DNA from: JBLHKS01 sp047620505
Lineage (GTDB): Bacteria; Verrucomicrobiota; Verrucomicrobiia; Verrucomicrobiales; DEV007
Assembly (NCBI GenBank): GCA_047620505.1
Contig: JBLHKS010000084.1
Location: 1-27,530, forward strand
Direction of reading: 5' to 3'
Length of the DNA: 27,530 nt
Shown one piece after another: positions 1 to 7,676 of this stretch. The translations under genes were made by a program, and so were the position numbers. Position 1 is the stretch's first letter. Each line of letters begins with the position of its first letter. The notes under the pieces are model-generated. The model was given only the letters and a program-made list of their open reading frames with translations, had not been told where the DNA came from and made no database searches.

Positions 1-43
1 TGAGGGCGTTCGGCGGCTGGAAGCCACCACTACAGAGCCCTCA
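1..43. repeat. Short hairpin repeat-like element at the window edge
   Basis: TGAGGGC at 1-7 is perfectly complementary to GCCCTCA at 37-43, and GGCT/AGCC (15-18/22-25) forms a nested stem inside it. The form suggests a small dispersed intergenic repeat, but only one copy is in the window. I see no gene or clear signal in 44-175, downstream of the ABC permease. Confidence 0.3.
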
Positions 44-175
44 CCGGCGCCGGGGCCAACCCGTCCGTGGCATAGCCGGGTTCCGATCGACCGCAGACGG
101 CTTGGCAAGCCATCCTACTCTGCCTATCACTTTCAATCACACCTGGCAGCGGGTGCTAATTCGATTGCCCAAAAA

Positions 176-976
176 TTATTGCGAAGCCACTTTCACCAGC
201 AGCCCGCGCTGCCTCGCGATTCGCAGGACCCAAGCCATCACGCATCCGGCGGCTACCATCCAGACTAAGTTCAGGACGGTTGCCCAGATCAGGTGAGCGT
301 TGAGACCCTCGGTTTTATTGCTCAAAACGTCCCGCATGCCTTCGAAAATGTGGGTCGGCGGGAGGGACATGGCGATGCTCTGGAGGAACGGGGGCAATAT
401 TTCGACAGGGTAAAATATTGCGGAGATGGGCTGAACCATGAACGGCAACGCCCAGGCGAGACCTTCGGCGGCCTGGCCCCAGCGGAGGATCAGGGCGTTC
501 GCGAAAATTCCCAAGGCCCAGCCGAAAAACAGGAGGTTCAATGCGAAGGGGATCAGGGCGAGTTCGAATTCGAAAACGTTAAACTGATAATTGAAGTAGG
601 CGACGGTGATGAGGATCGGGAACGTCGCCAAGACCCGCAGCAGGCCGACGGTGCACATCCCGACGACGACTTCCCAGGTTCGGATCGGGGCGACGAATAT
701 GTTCAGCAGATTTCGCGTCCAGACGTCTTCGAGAAACGAGATCGAGACGCCCTGAGTCGCGCGAAACTGGATGTCCCAGAGCAACACGCCGCCGAGGAGA
801 AATGTGATCGGCAGCCCCGCGTTTTCCGGCTGGGTCTGGCTGAGATAAACGCTGAGGTAGCCCCAGACGACGAGGTGGATCAGCGGCCAGAAAAACAGCT
901 CGAACAGGCGGAGCGGGTTGCGGCCGTAGAGCAGGAGGTAGCGAAGAACGACCGCGGAAATGCCTCTGAAATTCAT
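176..976 (-). CDS. ABC-2 type transporter permease
   Basis: The 266-residue protein has about six hydrophobic membrane segments separated by short loops, the architecture of the ABC-2 permease family that forms the channel of drug, polysaccharide or lipid exporters. It is a normal length for the family. Its ATG overlaps the stop codon of the ATPase gene by 4 bp (ATGA), so the two genes are translationally coupled and the products should form one inner-membrane exporter. The proline-containing stretch around residues 180-200 (PFMVQPISAIFYPVEILPP) matches the conserved region before the last helices of ABC-2 permeases. The substrate cannot be told from the sequence. No palindrome site lies in this gene. 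Confidence 0.93.
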   Translation of the reverse strand: MNFRGISAVVLRYLLLYGRNPLRLFELFFWPLIHLVVWGYLSVYLSQTQPENAGLPITFLLGGVLLWDIQFRATQGVSISFLEDVWTRNLLNIFVAPIRTWEVVVGMCTVGLLRVLATFPILITVAYFNYQFNVFEFELALIPFALNLLFFGWALGIFANALILRWGQAAEGLAWALPFMVQPISAIFYPVEILPPFLQSIAMSLPPTHIFEGMRDVLSNKTEGLNAHLIWATVLNLVWMVAAGCVMAWVLRIARQRGLLVKVASQ

Positions 977-1743
977 GTTGAGGCCTCCTCTCCGTTTCCG
1001 TTGATGAACAGGTCGCCGCCTCGCGCGATTTTGATGAAAACCTCTTCGAGAGAGGTCTCCTCGAAGCCGTCTTTGATGTTTTCCGGCGTGCCTTCGCGAA
1101 TGATTTTTCCGCGGTGAATGAAAATCACGCGATCGCAGATTTCTTCGATGTCTCGCATGTTGTGCGAGGTGTAAACGATCGACGATTGCTGCTCTTTCTG
1201 GAGCTTGCGGATCAGTTTTCGGGTCTTGTCGGCGACGTCGGGATCGAGGCTCGCAGTCGGCTCGTCGAGCATCAACAAATCGGGCGAATTCAGGAAAGCT
1301 TTGCAGAGATTGACCTTGGTCGCTTCGCCTGCGGAGAGGTAGCCGGTCGGACGTTTGGCGAGGTGCTCGATCTCGAAAAGCTCCAGCAGCTGCTGGGCGC
1401 GCTCGCGAGACTTCTTCACACCGTACATCATGCCGAAAATCATGAGATTCTGCCGAACGAGCAAGTTTCCGGGGAGATTGGTGTAGGCGGAGGAAAAATT
1501 CATCCGGCGCATCAGCTCGATCCGATTCTTGTGAAGCGATTTGCCGAAGACTTCGATTTCGCCGGATGTCGGCGTTGTCAAGCCGAGCAGGAGGTGCATC
1601 GTCGTGGTCTTCCCAGCGCCGTTTGCGCCGAGCAGGCCGAGGATTTCGCCCTTTTTGACGTCCAGACTGAGGCCGTCGACGGCGCGGAATTTGCCGAATT
1701 CTTTGACGAGGTTGCGAACTCGCAGGACGGGGGTTTCAGCCAT
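973..1743 (-). CDS. ABC transporter ATP-binding protein
   Basis: This 256-residue ATPase powers the permease encoded immediately downstream. Visible motifs in order are Walker A GANGAGKT (39-46), the signature LSAGE (136-140), Walker B LLMLDEP (156-162) followed by the D-loop SLD, and the H-loop histidine in YTSHNM (194). The Q-loop is unusual: the expected glutamine region reads NFSSAYTNLP (82-91) with no glutamine. The ATG start at 1743 has a weak AGGG about 12 nt upstream. An exact palindrome site encodes Gln-Gln-Leu-Leu at 117-120. The gene heads a two-gene operon divergent from the EF-hand gene. ATPase assignment is certain; export direction is inferred from the ABC-2 partner. Confidence 0.97.
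   Translation of the reverse strand: MAETPVLRVRNLVKEFGKFRAVDGLSLDVKKGEILGLLGANGAGKTTTMHLLLGLTTPTSGEIEVFGKSLHKNRIELMRRMNFSSAYTNLPGNLLVRQNLMIFGMMYGVKKSRERAQQLLELFEIEHLAKRPTGYLSAGEATKVNLCKAFLNSPDLLMLDEPTASLDPDVADKTRKLIRKLQKEQQSSIVYTSHNMRDIEEICDRVIFIHRGKIIREGTPENIKDGFEETSLEEVFIKIARGGDLFINGNGEEAST
1384..1395. repeat. Iterated palindrome, exact CAGCAGCTGCTG
   Basis: Exact 12-mer, extended to CCAGCAGCTGCTGG (1383-1396), in the ABC ATPase gene. Encodes Gln-Gln-Leu-Leu on the minus strand. Confidence 0.85.
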
Positions 1744-1851
1744 GAGCGCTGGACCCTGGCACCGTTTTCAATCTTGTGAAGTCGACATTTTCGAGAATTG
1801 CTTTAGGGAAACGCCGTTGAATGCCGACCTCGAAAATTACATCCCATACTC

Positions 1852-2361
1852 ATGAAAAAGCTTTCACTGATTCCCTTGATTTCTCTCGCCTTTGCCGGAT
1901 TTGCGTCCGCTGAAGATGCCCCGAAGCCGTTCCAGACTTTTGATGCCGATAAAAACGGCAAAGTCGCCTACCTCGAATACGCCAAAGCCAAAAAAGGCGA
2001 GTTCGATGCGCTCGATCGCGATCGCAGCCGTGGCCTGACTCTGGCCGAAGCCGAAAAGGCTCCGATGGTCGCCGAGGACGATTTCTTTTCGCTTCCGAGT
2101 TTTGACGAAATGGATTCGGACAGCAATCAGACCCTGACACTTGCCGAGTACGGCACCGGCGTGCAGACCGTTTTCAACTTCCTCGACGCGATCAAGGATG
2201 GCGAGATGGACAAGATCGTGACTCTGCCGGAATACCTGATGGCCATTCAGAAGGCCAAAGTTGCAGCAGCTTCTGGAACCGCAGCGAGCGCGGCGACGAA
2301 GGGTTCGAGGAAAGGTTCACAGGCGAAAGCGAAGGCGAAGGCCACGCCCGACGCCAAGTAA
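1852..2361 (+). CDS. Secreted EF-hand calcium-binding protein
   Basis: The 169-residue protein starts with a signal peptide (1-20, cleavage after AFAGFASA). Four EF-hand-like loops follow: D31-E42 (DADKNGKVAYLE), D55-E66, D88-E99 and D116-E127. Each has acidic residues at positions 1 and 3 and Glu at 12; the first and third look best. The tail from about 137 is Ala/Lys/Gly-rich and strongly basic, so it may bind polyanions or the cell surface. Such EF-hand exports are common in Planctomycetota and Verrucomicrobiota. A strong terminator follows 24 bp after the stop, so the gene is probably monocistronic. CAGCAGCTTCTG at 2264-2275 is a one-mismatch version of the window-wide palindrome. The target of this protein is unknown. 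Confidence 0.9.
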   Translation: MKKLSLIPLISLAFAGFASAEDAPKPFQTFDADKNGKVAYLEYAKAKKGEFDALDRDRSRGLTLAEAEKAPMVAEDDFFSLPSFDEMDSDSNQTLTLAEYGTGVQTVFNFLDAIKDGEMDKIVTLPEYLMAIQKAKVAAASGTAASAATKGSRKGSQAKAKAKATPDAK

Positions 2362-2385
2362 TTTGACTCGTCGATTTTGATTTAC

Positions 2386-2419
2386 GGGCGTCTGTCTTTG
2401 CGGCAGGCGCCCTTTTTTT
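2386..2419 (+). terminator. Rho-independent terminator of the EF-hand gene
   Basis: A 9-bp stem, GGGCGTCTG pairing with CAGGCGCCC (one U-G pair), has a 9-nt loop and is followed by seven T residues. It is a strong intrinsic terminator that ends 6 nt before the ATG of the next gene. Confidence 0.87.
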
Positions 2420-2425
2420 GTTCGC

Positions 2426-3919
2426 ATGAAAAGCGTGGCCGTCATCGGAGCGATCAGTCTGGCTCTGTGGGGCCTGATGCTCTGGCTGTCGATTGGCCTG
2501 CCGGTTGGGCCGGGCAGCGAATTGGCCAACGGTTTTGGCTACGATGTCCCGAATAATGACACGCCGACGGCGGCTTACTTCGGTTTGTTCGCCCTGATCT
2601 GGGTTGGATTCGCGTTTTGCGGATGGCGAGTCTGGAAAGCGGCTTCGAGCTGGCGTCTGGCCTGGGTGATCGTCTGTTTTGGGATCGGTTTCCGGATTTT
2701 CATGCTCTTCAGCCAGCCGGTTCACGAGAACGATTTCTACCGTTATCTCTGGGATGGAAAGTCGCTGGTCCACGGCTTCAATCCGTATCTTTACGAGCCG
2801 GCGGCGCTCTGGATGAACGAGTTGGATGTCGAAGAACCGCTTCTTGAGCCGGAAACTGGAACCTGGTTTCAGGGTCGGCTCTGGACCGAAGCGGACGACG
2901 CTCGGCTGAAGGAACTTCGTAGCCTGCGTGACGAAAATCCTGAAGCCTACAACCGAATCGGGCATTCCCAGATTCCCACGATCTACCCTCCGGCCGCGCA
3001 GGCGATGTTCGGCGTTTCCAGCTTTTTCTTTGGCGATTCGGTCGTCGGTTTTCGGGTCGTTTTGATGGTTTTCGATCTCGCGGCGATGCTTCTGATTTTG
3101 TGTCTGCTCAAGCAGCTCGGCCGCAATCCCGCCTGGATCCTTTTTTACGCCTGGTCGCCGCTGATCATCGTCGAATTCGCTAACTCAGCGCACCTCGACA
3201 TCGCGCCGATCGCCTTCACGCTCCTCGCGATTTTCTGCGTCGGCGCGCGGAAACCCGCGTCAGCAGCTGCTGGCCTCGTCGTTGGCGTGTTGGGAAAATA
3301 TTTCAGCGGATTTCTGCTTCCGATTCTGTTCCGTCCAAATTGGCGAGGAATCCTAATCTACGGCGGCTGCGGGGCCGCGATTCTGGCTGCGTTCGTCCCT
3401 TTCTTTTTCTGGCAGGACGCCGGAATCGCCCAGGTTTTTCGCGGCCTGACGACCTACACCGAGGACTGGCAAAACAACAGCGGTGCCTTCCTCGTGATCG
3501 ACCAAATCTGCGGTTTCATCGTTCCTGCTTCGGAAACGAGCTACCTGCCGGCAAAAATCGTCGTCGCCGTGATTTTCCTAGGTTTCATCGCTTGGCTCGC
3601 GTTCACCGCAACGCCGGATCACGAAACTCTCGTTAAAAAGTGCTTCTGGGTCATGACCGTCTTTTTCGTGCTCAACCCGACCGCGTTCCCTTGGTATTTT
3701 GCCTGGGTGGTGCCGTTTCTCTGCGTTTTCCCGCGCCCGAGCTGGCTCATTTTGATGCTCACGCTTCAATTTTACTACCTCGGTTTTCACGATGACTACG
3801 CGATTTCGACCGCGATCTGGCTTGGATTTCCTGTGATCAACTGGCTGACCTGGGGAATTTTCGCCATCGTTTGGGGGATCGAACAGGTCATTGTCTTCAA
3901 GCGCAGAACCGTCGCGTAG
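2426..3919 (+). CDS. Polytopic GT-C fold glycosyltransferase (GT87/DUF2029-like)
   Basis: The 497-residue integral membrane protein has roughly ten to twelve hydrophobic helices. After the second or third helix comes ENDFYRYLWDGK (from residue 101) and then GFNPY. That acidic loop with a following YRYLWDG is typical of polyprenol-phosphate-sugar-dependent GT-C transferases, including GT87 and related mannosyltransferases, where the Asp is catalytic. A large loop around 125-190 contains the IYPPAAQ motif seen in the same group. The enzyme would transfer a lipid-linked sugar on the outer face of the membrane. The ATG is placed so that the first helix is complete, but it lies only 6 nt beyond the T-run of a terminator and has no ribosome binding site. 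Sugar and acceptor are unknown. Confidence 0.87.
   Translation: MKSVAVIGAISLALWGLMLWLSIGLPVGPGSELANGFGYDVPNNDTPTAAYFGLFALIWVGFAFCGWRVWKAASSWRLAWVIVCFGIGFRIFMLFSQPVHENDFYRYLWDGKSLVHGFNPYLYEPAALWMNELDVEEPLLEPETGTWFQGRLWTEADDARLKELRSLRDENPEAYNRIGHSQIPTIYPPAAQAMFGVSSFFFGDSVVGFRVVLMVFDLAAMLLILCLLKQLGRNPAWILFYAWSPLIIVEFANSAHLDIAPIAFTLLAIFCVGARKPASAAAGLVVGVLGKYFSGFLLPILFRPNWRGILIYGGCGAAILAAFVPFFFWQDAGIAQVFRGLTTYTEDWQNNSGAFLVIDQICGFIVPASETSYLPAKIVVAVIFLGFIAWLAFTATPDHETLVKKCFWVMTVFFVLNPTAFPWYFAWVVPFLCVFPRPSWLILMLTLQFYYLGFHDDYAISTAIWLGFPVINWLTWGIFAIVWGIEQVIVFKRRTVA
3261..3272. repeat. Iterated palindrome, exact CAGCAGCTGCTG
   Basis: Exact 12-mer in the GT-C glycosyltransferase gene, read in the frame that gives Ala-Ala-Ala-Gly. 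Confidence 0.85.
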
Positions 3920-3972
3920 CCTGTTTTCAACCTCCGTTTGCATCGCAAGTCCGAACGCGTATCGGTGCGCCC

Positions 3973-5064
3973 GTGTTCAGCCAATTGGAGGAAATTCTCG
4001 AAGCGATCAAGGCGCGTTTGCGCCGGCGATACGGGATTCAACGCCTCCAAATCGTGGCCTACCCGGGCTATCGCCGCGACGACTGGGCCTTCATCCGTGG
4101 ACGCGTGATTTGCGGGAAGGACATCGAAGCCGGCGAAGGCCATCACGGGGCCTGGCGGAATTTTGGAAACATGGCGAAGCGGTTTCTCAGCATCGAGATC
4201 CCACACGCAGAACTCGAGGTCAGTTGGAACGGCAAAAAGCGGAAAATTTTGACCGATCACGCCGGATTCTACTCCGCGAAGCTGCCCCTTTCGGAAAACG
4301 CCAAAACCGCGATTCACGTCCGCGTGCTCGATCCCGATGTCGGTCGGTTGGTCGAGGTCGAAGCGTCGATCACCGAGACTGCGACGCACCCAAATCTGGC
4401 AGTCGTGAGCGACATCGACGACACGGTGATTTTGACCTGGGCGTGGAAATTCTGGAGGAGGATTCGGGTGACTCTTTTCGATAACGCGGCGACTCGCAAG
4501 CCCTTCGCGGGCGTGGCCGACTGGTATCGAGATCTCCAGAATCGCCCTGGCGAGTCGCTCGCGGAACCGTTTTTTTACGTCTCAAGCAGCCCGTGGAATC
4601 TCTACGATTTCATCGAGGAATTCCTGATCTACAACGGCATCCCGGTCGGCCCGATTTTTCTGCGTGATTTCAGCTCCAGTAGCAAGGAATCGATCGTCAA
4701 TCACCACACTCACAAGAGTCGCGCGATTGAGCAGCTGCTGACTGACTACAAGCAAACGGAGTTCCTCCTGATCGGCGACAGCGGCCAGAAAGATCCGGAG
4801 ATTTATCGCGATATCGTCCGGAAATTCCCGGGGCGGATTCGCGGAGTTTGCATCCGCAACGTCGGCGTCGTGCGGAACCCGCGTTGGCGCGAAAAAATCC
4901 TGCGATCGAAGGTTCGACTGCCGATTCGTGGGCCGCAGGTTGCTCGGATCGGCGAGGAAATTCGCGAAGCTGGCGCGGAGTTCAAATTCTTCGAAAAATC
5001 GACCGAAGGCTGGGCGGCCACGCGCGATTGGGGGCTTTGCACCGGGGAAATCCCGGAATCGTAG
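3973..5064 (+). CDS. DUF2183/App1-like phosphatase domain protein
   Basis: The protein (363 residues from GTG 3973) resembles the App1 family, named for yeast phosphatidate phosphatase APP1. An N-terminal beta domain (YPGYRRDDWAFIRGRV) precedes a HAD-like catalytic domain. Visible HAD motifs are DIDDT (147-151, with D147 as nucleophile and D149), then SSSPWN, then the lysine of THKSRAIEQLL and GDSGQKDPEIY. All key residues are present, so it should be an active Mg-dependent phosphatase, possibly on a lipid phosphate. No signal peptide is visible. The start is uncertain: the frame is open back to a TTG at 3871 inside the previous gene, but those extra residues show no domain. GTG 3973 lies just before the first predicted helix. 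Confidence 0.85.
   Translation: MFSQLEEILEAIKARLRRRYGIQRLQIVAYPGYRRDDWAFIRGRVICGKDIEAGEGHHGAWRNFGNMAKRFLSIEIPHAELEVSWNGKKRKILTDHAGFYSAKLPLSENAKTAIHVRVLDPDVGRLVEVEASITETATHPNLAVVSDIDDTVILTWAWKFWRRIRVTLFDNAATRKPFAGVADWYRDLQNRPGESLAEPFFYVSSSPWNLYDFIEEFLIYNGIPVGPIFLRDFSSSSKESIVNHHTHKSRAIEQLLTDYKQTEFLLIGDSGQKDPEIYRDIVRKFPGRIRGVCIRNVGVVRNPRWREKILRSKVRLPIRGPQVARIGEEIREAGAEFKFFEKSTEGWAATRDWGLCTGEIPES
4730..4739. repeat. Iterated palindrome, core AGCAGCTGCT
   Basis: Core 10-mer in the DUF2183 gene, preceded by G so that the codons read Glu-Gln-Leu-Leu. Confidence 0.75.
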
Positions 5065-5069
5065 CCGAT

Positions 5070-5399
5070 CTAAACGAACGCAGCGAGGCTGCAGACGCTC
5101 GTGACCAACGCCCCGGAAATCGCGTTGCGTCCGAGAGCGAAATCGCGGTTCCGAATTCCGCGAACCGCCGCGAGAGCGGTGAACGCCCCTCCGCCGAGAA
5201 TGCTGGTTACCATCAGGAAGCTGATGAACGGGGTAGGGGCGCTGGAAAGCAAAAGGATCGCGCCGAGCCCCAGGCTGATGATCGGCAGCTGCCAGGCGAG
5301 CTTCGCTTCCGCCAGAATCGGCGTAACCGGCTTTGTAGACCGAACGCGTTTTCGAGGAAGATCGATCACCGAAGGAGGGGCGTATGGATTGTCGGTCAT
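5070..5399 (-). CDS. Small two-helix membrane protein (NPYAPP N terminus)
   Basis: The 109-residue protein begins MTDNPYAPP, an N terminus common in small membrane proteins of Planctomycetota and relatives. A basic linker leads to two or three hydrophobic segments around 45-100. I do not recognise a function. The frame stays open upstream to an ATG at 5465, but ATG 5399 is chosen because the extra residues look non-coding and because a consensus promoter lies right before 5399. It sits convergent to the DUF2183 gene (5-bp gap) and divergent from the GT4 gene. A shorter palindrome, GGCAGCTGCC (5284-5293), lies within it. Confidence 0.65.
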   Translation of the reverse strand: MTDNPYAPPSVIDLPRKRVRSTKPVTPILAEAKLAWQLPIISLGLGAILLLSSAPTPFISFLMVTSILGGGAFTALAAVRGIRNRDFALGRNAISGALVTSVCSLAAFV

Positions 5400-5408
5400 A
5401 TTATGGAA

Positions 5409-5437
5409 ATTATAGCACAGCGCCCAGGTTGCGTCAG
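5409..5437 (-). promoter_or_regulatory. Sigma70-type promoter with extended -10
   Basis: On the minus strand, CTGACG (5437-5432, -35) and TATAAT (5414-5409, -10) are separated by exactly 17 bp, and TG precedes the -10 in the extended -10 position. Transcription should start near 5402, about 3 nt before the ATG at 5399, which implies a leaderless mRNA. Confidence 0.62.
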
Positions 5438-5463
5438 CCGGTTTCCTCGCGATTGTCCGCGCC

Positions 5464-6612
5464 ATGCCCTCGGATCGGCCGGTTCTCGCCAGCTATTGCA
5501 CGACTTTTCTGAAACCGGAGATGCTTCACATCTACCGGCAGGTCTCTGCGCTTAGGAATTTCGACAACGTCGTCGTCTGCAAAGAGCACCGGAATCCGGA
5601 AAAATTCCCGTTCTCGAAACTCGAGGTCCAGCCCAAGGTCCGGAGCAATTTTGTTCGCCGATTCTGGCTGAAATACGTCAAAAAAGAGCCGCCGATTGTC
5701 TACCGGGGCGAGTACGGCACGTTGGCAAAAATTCTCGACCGTCGACAGGCGGATCTGATGCACGTTTACTTCGGGCACACCGGCGTTCACCTGCTTCCGT
5801 TCATGCGTCGCTGGCCGAAACCCACGATCGTCTCGTTCCACGGGATGGACGTTCAGCCGCGTGAAAATCACCCCGATTATCTCGGGAAGCTCCAGCAGCT
5901 GCTGGATTTCTCGCCGCTCGTCCTCGCGCGATCCGAATCGTTAAAAGAGCGGCTGATCGACCTCGGTTGTGACGAAGGGAAAATCCGGATCAACCGGACT
6001 GGAATCCCGGTCGACAACTTTCCTGCGCACGATCGTCCTGAACCTGAGGACGGTGCCTGGCGGCTGGTTCAAGCCTGCCGGTTAGTCGAGAAAAAGGGGC
6101 TGAATCTGACTTTGCGCGCGTTTGCCGATTTCCGTGCCGAATTTCCCAAAGCGCATCTCACGATTGCCGGCGACGGTCCGCTTCAAGCTGATCTTGAGCG
6201 TCAGGTTGGCGAGTTGAACTTGGATGGAGCGGTTGAATTCTGCGGATTCTTGAGTGAAGCGGGCTTGGGCCAGCTTTATCACGATTCGCACATTTTCGTG
6301 CACCCCAGCCGGGTCACGGCTGACCAGAATCAGGAAGGAATCCCGAACTCGATGCTCGAAGCGATGGCGACTGGTTTGCCGGTCGTCGCGACGCTCCATG
6401 GCGGCATTCCTGAAGCGGTTAAAGCAGGCGTGACGGGTTTGTTAGGCCCGGAAAACGAATGGGAAAGCGTCCGCGATCACCTTTTCGAATTCGCTCGGAA
6501 TCCAGCGAAGTGGACGCAGTTTGGAGCCGCCGCAGCCGCGGACATTCGCGAGAATTTCGAACACAGCGCGCAGATCGCGAAGCTGGAAGGGTTTTATCGC
6601 GAAGTGCTTTAG
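5464..6612 (+). CDS. Glycosyltransferase family 4 (GT-B)
   Basis: The 382-residue cytoplasmic enzyme has the two-Rossmann GT-B layout. The N-terminal acceptor domain contains HVYFGHTGVHLLPFM and VSFHGMDV. The C-terminal donor domain starts near 200 with VQACRLVEKKGL and IAGDGPL, and carries the EX7E motif in QEGIPNSMLEAMATGLPVVA, with E291 and E299. This is the retaining GT4 family that uses nucleotide-sugar donors for exopolysaccharide, O-antigen or colanic-acid-type glycans. The exact donor is not predictable. ATG 5464 has no Shine-Dalgarno. A palindrome site encodes Gln-Gln-Leu-Leu near residues 144-147. With the GT-C enzyme and the ABC exporter it suggests envelope glycan synthesis, though these genes do not form one operon. 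Confidence 0.95.
   Translation: MPSDRPVLASYCTTFLKPEMLHIYRQVSALRNFDNVVVCKEHRNPEKFPFSKLEVQPKVRSNFVRRFWLKYVKKEPPIVYRGEYGTLAKILDRRQADLMHVYFGHTGVHLLPFMRRWPKPTIVSFHGMDVQPRENHPDYLGKLQQLLDFSPLVLARSESLKERLIDLGCDEGKIRINRTGIPVDNFPAHDRPEPEDGAWRLVQACRLVEKKGLNLTLRAFADFRAEFPKAHLTIAGDGPLQADLERQVGELNLDGAVEFCGFLSEAGLGQLYHDSHIFVHPSRVTADQNQEGIPNSMLEAMATGLPVVATLHGGIPEAVKAGVTGLLGPENEWESVRDHLFEFARNPAKWTQFGAAAAADIRENFEHSAQIAKLEGFYREVL
5893..5904. repeat. Iterated palindrome, exact CAGCAGCTGCTG
   Basis: Exact 12-mer, 14 bp with flanks (5892-5905), in the GT4 gene. Reads Gln-Gln-Leu-Leu. Confidence 0.85.
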
Positions 6613-6620
6613 CGAGCGAC

Positions 6621-7147
6621 TCAATCCAATTCGATCTGCGTCGGAAAATCCGGACAGAGTTTGGATTCAGCGACCGGATCGGCGTCGGGGCCCAGCAGAA
6701 AGCGCATTGCCCCATCTTTCTCGCAGATCCAAACTTCTTCAGCTCCAGCTTCGAAATACAGAGCTGTTTTCTCATCAAGCTCAGCCTTGGAGTTGCTCGG
6801 CGAGACGACTTCGACGCAAATCGCGGGAGCGAACGGAACGCAGGATCGGTTTCCAACTTCTGCGACCTGCTTTTTCGTCAGCCAAGCGACATCGAGTCCT
6901 TTGACGCCGTCTGACGTCGAGACTGGGCATTCCGTGACCACTCGGCCATTTGGCGAATCAAGCCACCGATCTCCATCTGGCGGCTTCCATGGGAAAATCC
7001 GGGTGGCAGCATGACAACGATATTTCCGTGCCGATCCGTTTCAACTCGGCCTTCGATTCTGGATAGACGCGGGTCGACTAAGACTTCGTCCCAACGCTTA
7101 AGGTTGAACTCGGTCTGATTTTCATGGGCTGGAATCTGAAGCGCCAT
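6621..7147 (-). pseudogene. Uma2 family nuclease-fold gene with a frameshift
   Basis: Two overlapping minus-strand frames together make one Uma2 (DUF820) protein. The first (7147 to about 6945) gives the N-terminal part ending at GGLIRQMAEW. The second (from about 6945 to 6621) begins VVTECPVSTSDG and carries LDVAW, then CVEVVSPSNSK and EEVWICEKDG, the PD-(D/E)XK-like core. The join needs one extra base near 6945, where the sequence reads ATGGCCGAGTGGTCAC and no slippery heptamer is present. So it is a single-base-deletion pseudogene or a sequencing error, rather than programmed frameshifting. It lies 22 bp downstream of an intact Uma2 gene on the same strand and is a divergent paralog of it. 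Function of Uma2 proteins is largely unproven. Confidence 0.75.
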
Positions 7148-7169
7148 TTTTGAAAAATTTTGCGCAAAG

Positions 7170-7652
7170 TCAGGAAAAAACGATTCCCAAATCCGCCGTC
7201 AGGCCCGTAGCGGGATCTGTCGCTGTTTTGTCATCGACAGTCACGGTCTTCTCACTGCCCTCAGCCGTGTAAATCGTGAGCGAGCGCGAAGTCGGGTAGA
7301 CGACCCAACAGGATTTCACGCCGTGATTGAAATAACGGTCGATCCGCTGCATCAGTTCAAAGGAGCCTTGGGTAGGAGAGAGGATTTCAACAACCATGAT
7401 CGGCGGTTCAGAAACTCGGATTTCATCGTGTCGCCAATCGATTGTCTTCCTCGGAAAAACCGAAAGGTCCGGAGTCAAATTTGGCCTTTCTGCAAGTTCG
7501 AGGGTTACTTCACTTTGGACCTGAAAATCGGAGTTGGTGATCCACTGCCCGCCCAGTTGCATTTGGACAAGCCCATGTTGTCGGCTTGGCATCGGTTTTC
7601 CCCTCTCCTTTTCGTAATCACTCAGCTCTTTCCGCTCAAGGACCGCATTCAT
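7170..7652 (-). CDS. Uma2 family endonuclease-fold protein
   Basis: The 160-residue protein matches the Uma2/DUF820 family, which has a PD-(D/E)XK restriction-endonuclease-like fold. The signature parts are TPDLSVFP (60-67, catalytic Asp 62), PPIMVVEILSPTQ (83-95, Glu 89) and the GVKSCWVVYP strand (111-120). The usual lysine after the SPT motif appears replaced by Arg/Ile (MQRIDRY), so catalysis is uncertain. Length is somewhat short but complete. ATG 7652 is 24 bp from the thiC stop, on the same strand, so it could be co-transcribed as a distal gene of the thiC unit. Uma2 genes are expanded in Cyanobacteria, Planctomycetota and Verrucomicrobiota. Confidence 0.9.
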   Translation of the reverse strand: MNAVLERKELSDYEKERGKPMPSRQHGLVQMQLGGQWITNSDFQVQSEVTLELAERPNLTPDLSVFPRKTIDWRHDEIRVSEPPIMVVEILSPTQGSFELMQRIDRYFNHGVKSCWVVYPTSRSLTIYTAEGSEKTVTVDDKTATDPATGLTADLGIVFS

Positions 7653-7676
7653 GGTTCGAAACTAGCACAATTCGGC

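Noticed and set aside
293..1779. Long plus-strand open frames (293-1117 and 1114-1779) opposite the ABC genes
   Set aside because: They are antisense shadows of two clear ABC genes and show the charged, low-hydrophobicity composition of reverse-strand frames in GC-rich DNA.
5041..5056. CCGGG/CCCGG hairpin at the end of the DUF2183 gene as a terminator
   Set aside because: The stem is only 5 bp, lies inside the coding sequence and is not followed by a T-run.
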